64,000 nucleotides of DNA, taken from NCBI RefSeq assembly GCF_029946005.1, contig NZ_JAQSDR010000033.1, positions 108,907 to 172,906 of the forward strand, given 5' to 3'. Numbering within the stretch: the stretch's first letter is position 1; each line of letters opens with the position of its first letter. Made by a program: the position numbers and the translations under genes. Shown one piece after another: positions 39,424 to 48,802 of this stretch. Source of the stretch: Aquabacterium sp. (lineage in GTDB: Bacteria > Pseudomonadota > Gammaproteobacteria > Burkholderiales > Burkholderiaceae_C). The notes beneath the pieces are model-generated. The model was not told the DNA's origin. It saw nothing but the letters and a program-made list of their open reading frames with translations, and searched no databases.

Positions 39424-40848
39424 CTAAAAAGGCAAGACCCGCACCACGGTGACCGAGCATTCCGCCTCGGCCACCACCTGGGCCGACACACTGCCCAGGT
39501 AGCGCCGCAAGGCCGAGTTGCCGCGCGCGCCCATCACGATGTGGTCGACCTGGTTGCGCGTGGCGAACTCCACGATGGCCGCCGCCGTGTCGGGCGCCTC
39601 CAGCACATGGAAGGTCAAACGCTGGTCTTCCATTTTCAGAGATTGCTGCAGCGGCCTGGCCCAATGCTTGATGGCCACCAGTTGCTGCACGTGCAGGCTG
39701 TTGCCTGCGTCATCGGTCAGCTTGTCCATGCCAACCCGGTTGGTCTTCATGATGCTGACGCAAGCCAGCCGGGCCTTGGGTTCGATCTGCAGGATGCGGC
39801 CCACGGTGGTCAGCAGCTTCTGCTGCAGTTCCAGCGGGCTGGACTTCAAGCCAATGGCCACCATGATGATGGGGCTGCGGTCGATCTGCGATGTGGCGGT
39901 GATGTCGCCTTTGGGCTCTGCGCCCATGGCCTTGAACCAGCGGCCGAAGGTGGTGATGGGCCCGGCCTTGATCAGCTTCGCGGCGCGGCCTGTCAAGGCC
40001 ACCTGGTCGGGGTTCTGAAGATCAAACGCCAATTGCGCGGCGGTCTGATAACGGCTGTCGGGGTCGACCTCCAGGCAGTGCAGCACCACCTCCTGGAACC
40101 AGGCCGGCAGGTCTGGGCGAGAGGCTCTGGGCGGCATGGGCTCCGTGTACAGGCGCTTGCGCAAGCCCACCACCGTGGTGGGCTGGCCAAAGGGCCGCTC
40201 GCCAGTGGCCAGGTGGTACATCATCACGCCCAGCGCGAACAGGTCGCTGCGCGGGTCGGTGCGCACAAACTGCACTTGCTCGGGTGACATGTAGGGCGCG
40301 GTGCCCATCGGCAAGGTGAACTCTTCTTCCAGCAGATCGGGCAACTGGTCGTGGCGCGACAAGCCAAAGTCCACCAGCACCGCCTCGCCAGATTCGCGGA
40401 ACATGATGTTGCTGGGTTTGATGTCCAGGTGCACCACGTGCTGGGAGTGCAGGGCGTGCAAAGCCTGCGCCACGCTGGCGCCGAGGCGGGCGATCTCGTC
40501 CACGGGCAAGGGCGCTTGCAGCAGCCGCGGCCGCAAGGTGTCGCCGCCAATGCGTTCCATGACGATGTAGGGCTGCTTGGTGAAGTCTCCCCGCGCCACG
40601 AAGCGGGGCACATGAGGGCCGCTCAAGCGCGGCATGATCATCCGCTCCACCTCGAAGCCCACGATGGTGGCGGGGTCCTCACCACCCTTGATGCGGGGCA
40701 CCTTCATGATCAGGGGCACATCGGCAGGCTCGCCGTTCAGGGCGGTCACCGACCACAAGTGCGCCATGCCACCCTGGTGCAGGCGCTCGTCCAACCGGAA
40801 GCCATCGATGACCTGACCGGCTTCGAGCCGAGTCGATTCAGTGCCCAT
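39424..40848 (-). CDS. Ser/Thr protein kinase fused to a universal-stress-protein domain
   Basis: 474 residues. The first two thirds are a Hanks-type kinase: Gly loop LHQGGMAHLW, Lys in LIMKVPR, catalytic loop HLDIKPSN, DFG in VLVDFGLSRHD and YMSPEQ in the activation segment. From about residue 330 a UspA-type domain follows with VDHIVMGARGNSALRRYLGSVSAQVV near the end, including the GxRGx9G nucleotide pattern. The kinase thus may control, or be controlled by, the stress domain in the same chain. Cytoplasmic; no membrane helix. Its start overlaps the metallophosphoesterase gene by 11 bases. Confidence 0.9.
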   Translation of the reverse strand: MGTESTRLEAGQVIDGFRLDERLHQGGMAHLWSVTALNGEPADVPLIMKVPRIKGGEDPATIVGFEVERMIMPRLSGPHVPRFVARGDFTKQPYIVMERIGGDTLRPRLLQAPLPVDEIARLGASVAQALHALHSQHVVHLDIKPSNIMFRESGEAVLVDFGLSRHDQLPDLLEEEFTLPMGTAPYMSPEQVQFVRTDPRSDLFALGVMMYHLATGERPFGQPTTVVGLRKRLYTEPMPPRASRPDLPAWFQEVVLHCLEVDPDSRYQTAAQLAFDLQNPDQVALTGRAAKLIKAGPITTFGRWFKAMGAEPKGDITATSQIDRSPIIMVAIGLKSSPLELQQKLLTTVGRILQIEPKARLACVSIMKTNRVGMDKLTDDAGNSLHVQQLVAIKHWARPLQQSLKMEDQRLTFHVLEAPDTAAAIVEFATRNQVDHIVMGARGNSALRRYLGSVSAQVVAEAECSVTVVRVLPF

Positions 40849-41581
40849 GCTTCAGCCTTTCGGCATGGTGGGTCGGCAAGCCCGCTGCGATGATGCGCCG
40901 GGCGGCTTCCTCGTGGTCATAAGGCACGCGGTGAAAGGTCAAGGTTTCGCTGTCGGTGTCGAACAGGGCGTAGCAAGCGGCAGGGTTCCCATCTCGGGGT
41001 TGCCCCACCGAACCGGGGATGGCCAGCCAGCGGCGCGCTGGGGACAACTCGATCGGCACGCCCGCCACGGGGTTGAATTCGCCCGATTTGCCAGCGCCGG
41101 TCAGGTGGTACAGACAGGGTTGGTGCATGTGCCCGCAAAACACGAAACGCTGATCGGTGGCGCACAAACTGCGGGTGGCCTCCAGCCGACCATGGATGTA
41201 GCCCCAATTGACGGGATCGTGCGCATTGGCATGCGTGAGCAGGCAAGGGCCCACGGTGGCCGTCAATGGCAAACAGGTCAGAAAAACGTGTTGATCAGGG
41301 CTCAGCTGTCGGCGCGTCCACTCCAACGAGGGCATCACATGGCCCGCCAGGTCGGCGCTGCCGTGACCATCGATGGCGTCATCGTGGTTGCCCCGCACAG
41401 CGATGGCCCCTTGCCTGACTTGGTCTCGCACAAAGTCAACGGCCCAGACTGGATCGGCGCCATAGTCGACGTAGTCGCCCAGCAATACCAATTGGTCAAT
41501 GCCTTCTTCCTGGGCATGGGCCCACACGGCCTCCGTGGCCTGGCGATTGGCGTGTAAGTCTGACAACAGCGCTAGCTTCAT
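40838..41581 (-). CDS. metallophosphoesterase (calcineurin-like)
   Basis: 247 residues. Metal-binding motifs are in order: SDLHAN near the start, LLGDYVDYG, AVRGNHDDAI, THANAH and FCGHMHQP. This is the bacterial calcineurin-like family, possibly a phosphodiesterase or protein phosphatase. The ATG at 41581 follows a long N-terminal frame without a ribosome site. It overlaps the downstream kinase/USP gene, so a phosphatase next to a kinase is suggested by coupling, not proven. Confidence 0.88.
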   Translation of the reverse strand: MKLALLSDLHANRQATEAVWAHAQEEGIDQLVLLGDYVDYGADPVWAVDFVRDQVRQGAIAVRGNHDDAIDGHGSADLAGHVMPSLEWTRRQLSPDQHVFLTCLPLTATVGPCLLTHANAHDPVNWGYIHGRLEATRSLCATDQRFVFCGHMHQPCLYHLTGAGKSGEFNPVAGVPIELSPARRWLAIPGSVGQPRDGNPAACYALFDTDSETLTFHRVPYDHEEAARRIIAAGLPTHHAERLKHGH

Positions 41582-41703
41582 GGCAAAGAGTCTAGACCGG
41601 ATAGACCTTAAGGGTCTTCCCCACTCACATTTGCGGCAACCAAAGCGTGTGATGTACCAGAATGGCATGCAGAGATGGCGTTCAGCCGGAAAGCCAAATC
41701 AAG

Positions 41704-44607
41704 ATGAGCTTGAGCCTTTCGAGTCGGGTGTTGTTGCAGGTAGGGCTGCTGATGGCGGTCGGGACTGGCTTGACGACCGCCCTCATCTACCGGGACACCG
41801 TGCAGGATGTGCGCGCATTGACCGCCAAGAACCTGCAAGAAGTTTTAGCCGCACGCGCAGAACTGGATGCCCAACCTTTTGAGGTGGCGCAGGACAACAT
41901 ACTGCGTTTGCGCGACGCCTGGCTGGAACGCCTGCGTGCCATGGGCGACGCCGACCCGCAGGCCGAGTTCAACGCCTGGTTTGCGAGAGACAGAGATGGC
42001 GTGACGCGCATCCGCCCTGAGCGCGACGACCACCACCGATTGCCCAGCATGGGCCTGTTGGTCGGGGTCGAACACGATGCTTTGCTGCGCCGTCAGGTGA
42101 TGAGCGCCTTCGATTTACTGCGCGAATGGGGCCCGTTGATGACCGAGCGCTATTACTCGGCCTACATCGCGTTGCAGGGCAAGGGCATCATCATGTATTC
42201 GCCCAGCGTGAACTGGGGGCGGCTGGTGGACAAGGACACCACCGATGTGGATGAGCCGTCCGTGCGGCGGGCCTCGCTAGGCCTCAATCCAAAACGCTCC
42301 ACCACCTGGACGGACTTGTACTTTGACGACAAGGCCCGCACCTGGATGGTCTCGGCAGTCGCGCCCATTGATGTGGCCGGTCAATGGGTCGGCTTGGCTA
42401 GCCAGGATGTCTCCATAGACGCCCTGATTGCCCGCACCATTCAGCAAGACACCCCAGGGGTTTACAGCCTGATCCTCACGGAGAAGGGGGAGCTCATTGC
42501 GCACCCGCACTTGATGGACAAAATCAGGGCGTCTAAAGGCGAACTCAAACTCAATGCCTTGCAAGACCCGGTGTTGGCCGAGATTTACAAGCAGGTGAAG
42601 CACGCGGGCCACTCACCTCTGGTGAGAGAAACCAGCGACCATGCCCTGGTGCTGGGCATCGCCCACATTGCCGGACCCAACTGGTACTCGGTCACCGTGT
42701 ACCCGCGCCAGGTGGTGGACCAACTGGCCACCAACGCGGCCCGCAACGTGGTGTTGCTCGGCGCTTTGGCGCTGCTGGCCGAGTTGCTGTTGTTGGCTTG
42801 GATCGTGCAGCGTCAGATCAACCGGCCTTTGCGGCACCTGCAAATGGCCACCGATGCCATCGAGGCCGGTGATGCCCCGCGCATGCTCTCAAAGCGGCGC
42901 GACGATGAGCTGGGTCAGCTGTCCGAAAGTTTCAATCGCATGGCGTTGGCGGTGCGTGCCCAAGTCAAGTCGCTGAAAGAGAAAGAGTCCTACCTGCGCC
43001 TGCTGATCGATACCCTGGCCGAGGGCATGGTGGTGCGCGAGCGCGACCTCAAGTTGCTTGACTTCAACGATTCGGCCCTGGCACTGTATGGCGTGACCCG
43101 CGAGCAGGCCACGGCCGTGACAGCCACGGGTGACCCGGTCCGTTATGGCATCCGGCAGTTCAGGCCCGATGGCAGCGAGTACGCTCCTCATGAATTGCCC
43201 TTTCAGCGCATGATGGAAAGCCGTCAGCCGGTGCGTGGCGAGTTGATAAGGATCCTGCGCAGCGATGGCACCAGCATCTGGGGCTCAGTGAACGTGTCGC
43301 CGCTCTTCCGCGAGGGTGAGGCCGCGCCTTACGCGGGCATGACGGTGATCAACGACGTCACGCGTTACATCATGGCCGAGCAGGAGTTGCGCGCGGCCAA
43401 TGATGAACTTGAGCGGCGCGTGCAATTGCGCACCAACGAGCTGCAGCATGCCAAGGACGAAGCCGAGCACGCCAGTCGCGCCAAGACCGAATTCCTCTCT
43501 GGCATGAGCCACGAGTTGCGCACGCCCCTGAATGCCATCCTGGGCTTTGCCCAATTGCTGAGCCTGGCCAAACCCCCGCTGAGCGATGCCGATCTGCACA
43601 AGGTTCGCCAGATTGAAGCGGCTGGCTGGCACCTGCTGGAGTTGATCAACGAAGTGTTGGACCTGGCCAGCATCGAGGCGGGCGCGGTGGGCACCTCCAT
43701 GGAGTCCCTGGACCTGGGCCTGGTGATTGAAGAGACGCTGGAGATGGTCGGCCCGGTGGCCGTGGAGCGCAATGTGGTGCTGCTCAACCGCAGCACACCC
43801 GGCCAGACCCACTGGGTGCTGGCCGACCGCAAGCGGCTCAAGCAGGTACTGAGCAATCTGTTGTCCAACGGGGTCAAGTACAACCGCTACCAGGGCACGG
43901 TGACGGTCACGGTGGAGCCGGGTGAGTCAGGGCAGGTCGTTCTGGTCGTGAGCGACACCGGCCGTGGGCTGACGCCGCAGCAGCTGGAGCGCCTGTTTCA
44001 GCCTTTCACGCGGTTCGAAACCGAGGGTGAGGTCATCCAGGGCACGGGCATTGGCCTGGTGATCACGCGTCGGCTGGTTGAGTTGATGGGGGGGCAATTG
44101 ACGGTGGAATCCGCGCCCGGTCAAGGGTCGATGTTCCGAGTCCACCTCAAAGCGGCCACGCCGCCAGCCGGTGTGGCGGAGAAGCTGGCCGTGGCCGATG
44201 GCAATTCCCTTGCACTGCCAGGGGTGAAAGCCGAGAGCCGGTTGCTCTATGTCGAGGATAATCCGTCCAACGTGGAATTGTTCGTCGGGGTGATGGCCCT
44301 GCAGGCCGGTTACCGGGTCGAGGTGGCCACGGATGGTTTGCAAGGTTTGGCAATGGCTCGCGCCAACCCTCCTGATCTGGCGGTAATCGACATCAATTTA
44401 CCGGGCATTGACGGGATAGAGTTGTGCCGCCGTTTGAAGGGTGACCCGGCCACGCGGCACATTCCACTCATCGCGCTGAGCGCCAACGCCATGCCCAGTG
44501 ATGTGGCCAAGGCCCAGCGCGCCGGGTTTGATGTCTACCTCACCAAACCACTGAACGTGGTTCAGTTATTTTCTGAAATTGACCGCATGTTGAATCTGCG
44601 TGAATAA
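41704..44607 (+). CDS. hybrid sensor histidine kinase with Cache and PAS domains
   Basis: 967 residues. Order: membrane helix about 9-28; a large periplasmic Cache-like sensor with YSAYIALQGKGIIMYSPS and SAVAPIDVAGQWVG; second helix near 340-365; HAMP (RPLRHLQMATDAIE...); a PAS domain; HisKA with SHELRTPLNAILGFAQLL; ATPase domain with LLSNGVKYN, DTGRGL and GTGIGL; and a receiver with DLAVIDINLPG and YLTKP. The ATG at 41704 is chosen for length of the signal anchor; an ATG at 41662 is also in frame. Ligand and output unknown. Confidence 0.9.
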   Translation: MSLSLSSRVLLQVGLLMAVGTGLTTALIYRDTVQDVRALTAKNLQEVLAARAELDAQPFEVAQDNILRLRDAWLERLRAMGDADPQAEFNAWFARDRDGVTRIRPERDDHHRLPSMGLLVGVEHDALLRRQVMSAFDLLREWGPLMTERYYSAYIALQGKGIIMYSPSVNWGRLVDKDTTDVDEPSVRRASLGLNPKRSTTWTDLYFDDKARTWMVSAVAPIDVAGQWVGLASQDVSIDALIARTIQQDTPGVYSLILTEKGELIAHPHLMDKIRASKGELKLNALQDPVLAEIYKQVKHAGHSPLVRETSDHALVLGIAHIAGPNWYSVTVYPRQVVDQLATNAARNVVLLGALALLAELLLLAWIVQRQINRPLRHLQMATDAIEAGDAPRMLSKRRDDELGQLSESFNRMALAVRAQVKSLKEKESYLRLLIDTLAEGMVVRERDLKLLDFNDSALALYGVTREQATAVTATGDPVRYGIRQFRPDGSEYAPHELPFQRMMESRQPVRGELIRILRSDGTSIWGSVNVSPLFREGEAAPYAGMTVINDVTRYIMAEQELRAANDELERRVQLRTNELQHAKDEAEHASRAKTEFLSGMSHELRTPLNAILGFAQLLSLAKPPLSDADLHKVRQIEAAGWHLLELINEVLDLASIEAGAVGTSMESLDLGLVIEETLEMVGPVAVERNVVLLNRSTPGQTHWVLADRKRLKQVLSNLLSNGVKYNRYQGTVTVTVEPGESGQVVLVVSDTGRGLTPQQLERLFQPFTRFETEGEVIQGTGIGLVITRRLVELMGGQLTVESAPGQGSMFRVHLKAATPPAGVAEKLAVADGNSLALPGVKAESRLLYVEDNPSNVELFVGVMALQAGYRVEVATDGLQGLAMARANPPDLAVIDINLPGIDGIELCRRLKGDPATRHIPLIALSANAMPSDVAKAQRAGFDVYLTKPLNVVQLFSEIDRMLNLRE

Positions 44608-44683
44608 TTACCCTGATTGATTTTCCATTCAATGTTTGAATACCAACATAACACCCTAGACCTGATGCCATTTTGAAAAAACC

Positions 44684-44971
44684 ATGTTGACCGCAGAACA
44701 AGAAGCAGTACTGCGTTCGATCAGGAAACTCCTCGATTTTTGGCAAATATCGCCTGATGAATTGGGCATCGAAGAGCTTGAGACGATCGTTCGCAAAGTA
44801 GAGCCACCGGCGGCGCCGGCGGGGCCCAAATACCAGCATCCGCGCACAGGTGACACTTGGAATGGTGAAGGCTCCCAACCCCCCTGGATTCGCGAAGCCC
44901 TGACCAAAGAGGGTTACACCGTGGACGAGTTGCGACTCGTCACCGCGCCCACGCCCGAACAGGTTTCCTGA
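44684..44971 (+). CDS. H-NS-family DNA-binding protein, short form
   Basis: 95 residues. The DNA-binding core of the H-NS/Bv3F type is present: YQHPRTGDTWNGEGSQPPWI. The N-terminal oligomerisation helix of normal H-NS proteins is reduced to a short acidic helix (EQEAVLRSIRKLLDFW). It may bind DNA without forming filaments. It lies downstream of the hybrid kinase on the same strand, 76 bases away, with AT-rich DNA between. Confidence 0.8.
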   Translation: MLTAEQEAVLRSIRKLLDFWQISPDELGIEELETIVRKVEPPAAPAGPKYQHPRTGDTWNGEGSQPPWIREALTKEGYTVDELRLVTAPTPEQVS

Positions 44972-45030
44972 CCACGGGAACGTGCCTTGCTGGGCTGAAG
45001 CTCAGCAACACATGTTTGAAGGACGCGATC

Positions 45031-45243
45031 ATGACCACTTCCGTCAGCGTGGGCCACGGCCCCGGCACGCCTCGCAACGAGGGGACTGCCCAAGACAGGG
45101 GGACACCAGTGCCCGACTCAAACCTCACCGAGATCGATGCCACGCAGGAAAGTGGGCACAAGAAGCCTGGGTCACCACGCCCGGATTCCGACAAAGAAAC
45201 GTTGCTGCCTGGCGCCAAATCCGGTCCCGCACCACCTCTTTGA
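45031..45243 (+). CDS. small disordered hypothetical protein
   Basis: 70 residues with very many Pro, Gly, Ser, Asp and Thr and no hydrophobic core, so likely disordered. GAAGGA lies seven bases before the ATG, the main evidence for translation. I do not recognise it. A hairpin follows the stop codon (listed separately). Confidence 0.5.
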   Translation: MTTSVSVGHGPGTPRNEGTAQDRGTPVPDSNLTEIDATQESGHKKPGSPRPDSDKETLLPGAKSGPAPPL

Positions 45244-45269
45244 GGCGATCCGCCGCAGTGATTGGCAAG

Positions 45270-45291
45270 CCTTGCAGTAAACCCTGCAAGG
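45270..45291. terminator. hairpin between convergent small genes (possible terminator)
   Basis: CCTTGCAG-TAAACC-CTGCAAGG, a perfect eight-base-pair stem with a six-base loop, lies between the end of the disordered small protein gene and the end of the minus-strand gene. No T run follows in either direction, so it is a weak terminator candidate. Confidence 0.4.
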
Positions 45292-45292
45292 T

Positions 45293-45661
45293 TCAGCCGC
45301 CAGCCTTGTCGAGGCGTTTGAGGGCCCATTCGTTGCCGACCTCGTCCCGGATGGCGGTCAGTACTTCGCGCATGACGGCTTTAGGAACCAACGAGCCGAA
45401 CCGTTCATTCAACGCCTGGTCGGCCAGGACAGGTTCGTCGTCACCCCACAGATAGTCGTCATCATTTTCGCTGTGCGGCACGGCATCGCGTGGGTCTTCC
45501 AGGTGCGTGGCAAACCATCGCCACAGCGCCGCTTTCTGGAGCTCGGCATGCGCTTGTTGAATCCATTGCTCATCAGGCTCGAAGCGTGACGCCGTGACGT
45601 TCCCTGCCTCTGGGGGCAGGTCTACTGGGCCGTTCGGCCAAAGGCGGTCAGTGACACTCAT
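45293..45661 (-). CDS. hypothetical acidic protein
   Basis: 122 residues, acidic, mostly helical: WIQQAHAELQKAALWRWFATHLEDP, then DDDYLWGDDEPVLADQALNERFGSLVPKAVMREVLTAIRDEVGNEWALKRL. GGAG lies six bases upstream of the ATG. No family is recognised. It is convergent with the disordered small gene and divergent from the outer-membrane barrel gene. Confidence 0.6.
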   Translation of the reverse strand: MSVTDRLWPNGPVDLPPEAGNVTASRFEPDEQWIQQAHAELQKAALWRWFATHLEDPRDAVPHSENDDDYLWGDDEPVLADQALNERFGSLVPKAVMREVLTAIRDEVGNEWALKRLDKAGG

Positions 45662-45806
45662 GGGAGTCTCCGGTTGGGGGCATGACCGACTCCAGCAAAC
45701 GAGATACCGCTCGGCGCGTTGAACTGTGTCAGCTCTGAATGCTGCGCCAACGAAGGCACGAGGTTTGCCATGTGATGGTGCATTCCATCATTACAGGAGA
45801 ACACGC

Positions 45807-46451
45807 ATGAGAAAAACGTCCGCTAACCACGTCAAATTCAAGCTTGCCACTGCATCGACTGCCGCGTTGCTGTCGATCGCCATGGCGGCACCCGCAATGG
45901 CGCAAAGCCAAGGCCCCGACAGCGGCCCCACGGCAAGTGAGTTGCGCCATTCCTGGTTGCCTTACACCACCTCTGGCTATGTGGGTGCCAGCATTGGCCG
46001 GGGCGAACTGAACACATCGTGTGTGGCTGGTTTGAGCTGTGAAGATCCGGACACCTCCGGCAAAATCTACACGGGTGGCATGTTCAACCCTTACCTGGGC
46101 ATTGAGCTGGGCTACATCCAGTGGGGTGATGCTGACCGCAATGGCGGTCAGCAAAAAGCCCGCGGTGTCAATGCCATGCTGACGGGCTTCGTGCCCTTGG
46201 GCCCCATGTTCACCCTGGTGGGCAAGGTCGGTGCCACCTATGGCTTCACCAAGAGCCAGCCCGTGGTGGGCCTGGTGGCACCTTCAGGTTCCGAGGATGC
46301 TTTTGGGCTGGCCTACGGCGCAGGCTTGAGCTTTGACTTCACGCGCAACTGGAGTGCCACGCTGGATTGGGAGCGCCACGATCTGAAGTTCGCGGGCGAT
46401 GGCCGCAAGGATGTGGACTTGACTACCGTGGGCCTGAAGTACCGCTTCTGA
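45807..46451 (+). CDS. outer-membrane beta-barrel protein
   Basis: 214 residues with a signal peptide ending at MAAPAMAQ. The mature protein consists of alternating amphipathic strands (GYVGASIGRGEL, FNPYLGIELGYIQWGD, FTLVGKVGATYGF, AYGAGLSFDFTRNWSATLDWERHD) and ends in TTVGLKYRF, a C-terminal aromatic signature read by the Bam machine. The small barrel is of the OmpA/OmpW/opacity type, and a short disulfide may lie in the CVAGLSCEDP loop. The ATG has ACAGGAG nine bases upstream. Function unknown. Confidence 0.85.
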   Translation: MRKTSANHVKFKLATASTAALLSIAMAAPAMAQSQGPDSGPTASELRHSWLPYTTSGYVGASIGRGELNTSCVAGLSCEDPDTSGKIYTGGMFNPYLGIELGYIQWGDADRNGGQQKARGVNAMLTGFVPLGPMFTLVGKVGATYGFTKSQPVVGLVAPSGSEDAFGLAYGAGLSFDFTRNWSATLDWERHDLKFAGDGRKDVDLTTVGLKYRF

Positions 46452-46456
46452 TCACG

Positions 46457-47572
46457 TCAGGACTGGTCCATGGCCAGTTCGCCCGTGGGCACGGCGGCTT
46501 TGGGCCGACTGGGCAGGGAGTGGCGCAGGATGCGCCAAATTACCTGGCCAAACTGACGGGCGAACGAGCCCGTGTTGTAGTGCTGACCATAGCGCGCGCA
46601 GATGCTTTGCACCTCAGGCGCCATCTCCGCGTAGCGGTTGGCTGGCAGGTCGGGGAACAGGTGGTGTTCGATCTGGAAGCTGAGGTTGCCCGACATCAAG
46701 TTCAGTAGGCGCCCGCCTTTGAGGTTGGACGATCCCTTGATCTGACGCGCGTACCAGTGGCCCCGTGTTTCGTTCTTCACGATGCTGCGCGGGAAGGTCT
46801 CCACATCGGTGGTGAAGTGGCCGCAGAAGATGATGCTGTAGGTCCACACATTGCGCATGCCATTGGCGATTAGATTGCCCAGCAGCACCGGCAAATAGAA
46901 GGGGCCTGCCAGCAGCGGAAAGATCACGTAGTCCTTGACCAGTTGGTAGCGCATTTTCTTGCCCACGGGCTTGAACTGTTCGCCCAGTTGTTTGCCGCTC
47001 ATCTTGCCCATGAAGTAGCGGCCCAGGCGCAGGTCCTGGATGGCCACGCCCCACTGAAACAGCAACGCGAAGATGATGGCGATCAGCGGCTGAAACAGGA
47101 AGAAGGGGCTCCACTTTTGCTCGGGGAACAGGCGCAGCAGGCCGTAGCCAATGTCGTCGTCCATGCCGTGCACATTGGTGTAGGTGTGGTGGCGGAAGTT
47201 GTGGGTCTTGCGCCAGCTGTCGGCCGTGCCAACGATGTCCCACTCATAGGTCTTGCCGGTCAAGCTGGGGTCGCCCATCCAGTCGTACTGACCGTGCATG
47301 ACGTTGTGGCCCACTTCCATGTTCTCGATGATCTTGGACAGGCCCAGCATCAAGGTGCCCAGCACAAAAGCCGGAGGGAACAGCCCGGCCATCAGCACCA
47401 GGCGGCCACCGGCTTCCAGGTAGTTGACGGCCTTGACGACGCGGCGAATGTAGCGCGCATCGCGCTCGCCCAGGTCGGCCACGGTGCGGGCGCGCAGGGC
47501 ATCGATCTCGGCACCGAAGTGCTTCAATTCTTCGTCGTTCAGGGGGCGGCTCAGGGATTTGGATGAAGTCAT
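46457..47572 (-). CDS. membrane fatty-acid desaturase (DesB-like)
   Basis: 371 residues with four or more hydrophobic segments and the three histidine boxes: HNVMHGQYD, HNFRHHTYTN and QIEHHLFPD. This di-iron pattern is that of front-end/acyl-chain desaturases such as the inducible Pseudomonas aeruginosa DesB. The next gene upstream is a ferredoxin-reductase-type electron supplier, 16 bases away, and a TetR regulator is divergent from that one. So the locus should introduce double bonds into acyl chains using NAD(P)H. Symbol withheld because position selectivity is unknown. Confidence 0.88.
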   Translation of the reverse strand: MTSSKSLSRPLNDEELKHFGAEIDALRARTVADLGERDARYIRRVVKAVNYLEAGGRLVLMAGLFPPAFVLGTLMLGLSKIIENMEVGHNVMHGQYDWMGDPSLTGKTYEWDIVGTADSWRKTHNFRHHTYTNVHGMDDDIGYGLLRLFPEQKWSPFFLFQPLIAIIFALLFQWGVAIQDLRLGRYFMGKMSGKQLGEQFKPVGKKMRYQLVKDYVIFPLLAGPFYLPVLLGNLIANGMRNVWTYSIIFCGHFTTDVETFPRSIVKNETRGHWYARQIKGSSNLKGGRLLNLMSGNLSFQIEHHLFPDLPANRYAEMAPEVQSICARYGQHYNTGSFARQFGQVIWRILRHSLPSRPKAAVPTGELAMDQS

Positions 47573-47588
47573 GCTGGATCAGGGTTCT

Positions 47589-48692
47589 TCAAAGGTCGAG
47601 CGTGAGGTCGGTGCAGGCGCGGCTGATGCACAAGCGCAAGGCCGTGGTGGGGATGTCTTCCTTGTCACCGGTGTGCAGGTTCTGGGTGACGCCGGTTTGC
47701 TTGCCGCACGCGCAGGTGTTGCAGATGCCCATGCGGCAACCTGAAGGCAGGCTCAGGCCCTGGGCTTCCAGGGCGGGCAGCAGGGCTTGCCCGGTGGGTA
47801 CTTCGATCGTGCGGCCACTCAAGGCCAGGTTGATGCGCACTGTGCCGACGGCGTCGGTGGCCGCGAGGGGGGGCGGCGGCGTGAAGGCTTCGCCCAAGAA
47901 TGAACGCGCGTGGCCCAGGCTCAGCGAGCGAGCGGTGTCCACGAAGCCAGCAGGGCCGCAGGCGTGAACACGGCGTTGGGCCAGGTCGGGCACCAGGGTG
48001 GCCAGCAATTCGGCGTTCAGGCGCTCGGCGAGTTCGCCATTCAAGCGCTGGGATTCCTGGGTCAGCACAAAGTGAACCTTGAAGTGTGGCTGCCGGACGG
48101 CCAGGGCGCGCAACTCGGCCACGAAGCACAGTTCTGCGCGGGTGCGGGCCCAGTAGACCAAGGTCAGGTCCTGCGTCAGGCCGACCTGATCGAGCGCGCG
48201 GGTCAGGCTCATCAAGGGCGTGATGCCACTGCCCGCCGCCAGGAACAGGCGTGGATCGGTTTGCTGGGCGCCGCCCTGGGGCAAGGTCATGTCGCCAAAT
48301 GCTGGGCCGATTTCCAGGGCATCGCCCACCTGCGTTTGACGGCACAGGTGCTGGCTGAGCTTGCCGCCATCGACTTGTTTGATGGTGATGGACAGGCGCT
48401 TGCCCGAGCGCGAAAGGCGGGTAGGGCTGTAGCTGCGCGTGATTCGCCGACCATTGACCTCGGTGCTGACGTTGATGTGCTGCCCAGGCTGGATGGCCCC
48501 GCAATGGCGGTTGGCCTTCAGGTCCAGGGTGACGGTGCCCTGGGCTTCGATGCGCCGGGCCACCACGCGCGCCAGGGGGCGCTCCCAGGACCAGGCGGAG
48601 TTGAGGTGTCCGGCCCAGAAATCAAACACGGACGGTTTGACCAAGGGGCCCATCAGGCGGCTCAGGGCGGTGTCGTTGGAAGGGGCGATCAA
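47589..48692 (-). CDS. ferredoxin/flavodoxin-reductase-type electron donor to the desaturase (DesC-like)
   Basis: 367 residues. An FAD/NAD(P)H reductase module (RSYSPT FAD site, LAAGSGITPLMSL nucleotide site) is followed by a plant-type 2Fe-2S ferredoxin domain with Cys-x4-Cys-x2-Cys (CRMGICNTC) and a later cysteine. This is the DesC-type reductase that feeds electrons to the desaturase. The start is best placed at TTG 48692 because GGAG lies five bases before it; the first ATG (48653) has no ribosome site. It is the first gene of the desaturase operon, opposite a TetR gene. Confidence 0.85.
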   Translation of the reverse strand: MIAPSNDTALSRLMGPLVKPSVFDFWAGHLNSAWSWERPLARVVARRIEAQGTVTLDLKANRHCGAIQPGQHINVSTEVNGRRITRSYSPTRLSRSGKRLSITIKQVDGGKLSQHLCRQTQVGDALEIGPAFGDMTLPQGGAQQTDPRLFLAAGSGITPLMSLTRALDQVGLTQDLTLVYWARTRAELCFVAELRALAVRQPHFKVHFVLTQESQRLNGELAERLNAELLATLVPDLAQRRVHACGPAGFVDTARSLSLGHARSFLGEAFTPPPPLAATDAVGTVRINLALSGRTIEVPTGQALLPALEAQGLSLPSGCRMGICNTCACGKQTGVTQNLHTGDKEDIPTTALRLCISRACTDLTLDL

Positions 48693-48746
48693 GGGGTCTC
48701 CAAATGCAGACTTTGAGCGAATTGTAGTGAATTCTGAACGTTTGTC

Positions 48747-48760
48747 TATACGGTTGTATA
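48747..48760. promoter_or_regulatory. candidate operator of the desaturase locus
   Basis: TATAC-GGTT-GTATA is a perfect inverted repeat with five-base arms, midway between the reductase gene and the tetR-like gene. A perfect TATAAT (48775-48780) follows on the plus strand. An operator of the divergent TetR protein is likely here; the exact DesT box is not recognised. Confidence 0.5.
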
Positions 48761-48802
48761 TTAATGTTGGGCGGTATAATCCCTCACTTTCACAAAAGCG
48801 CG

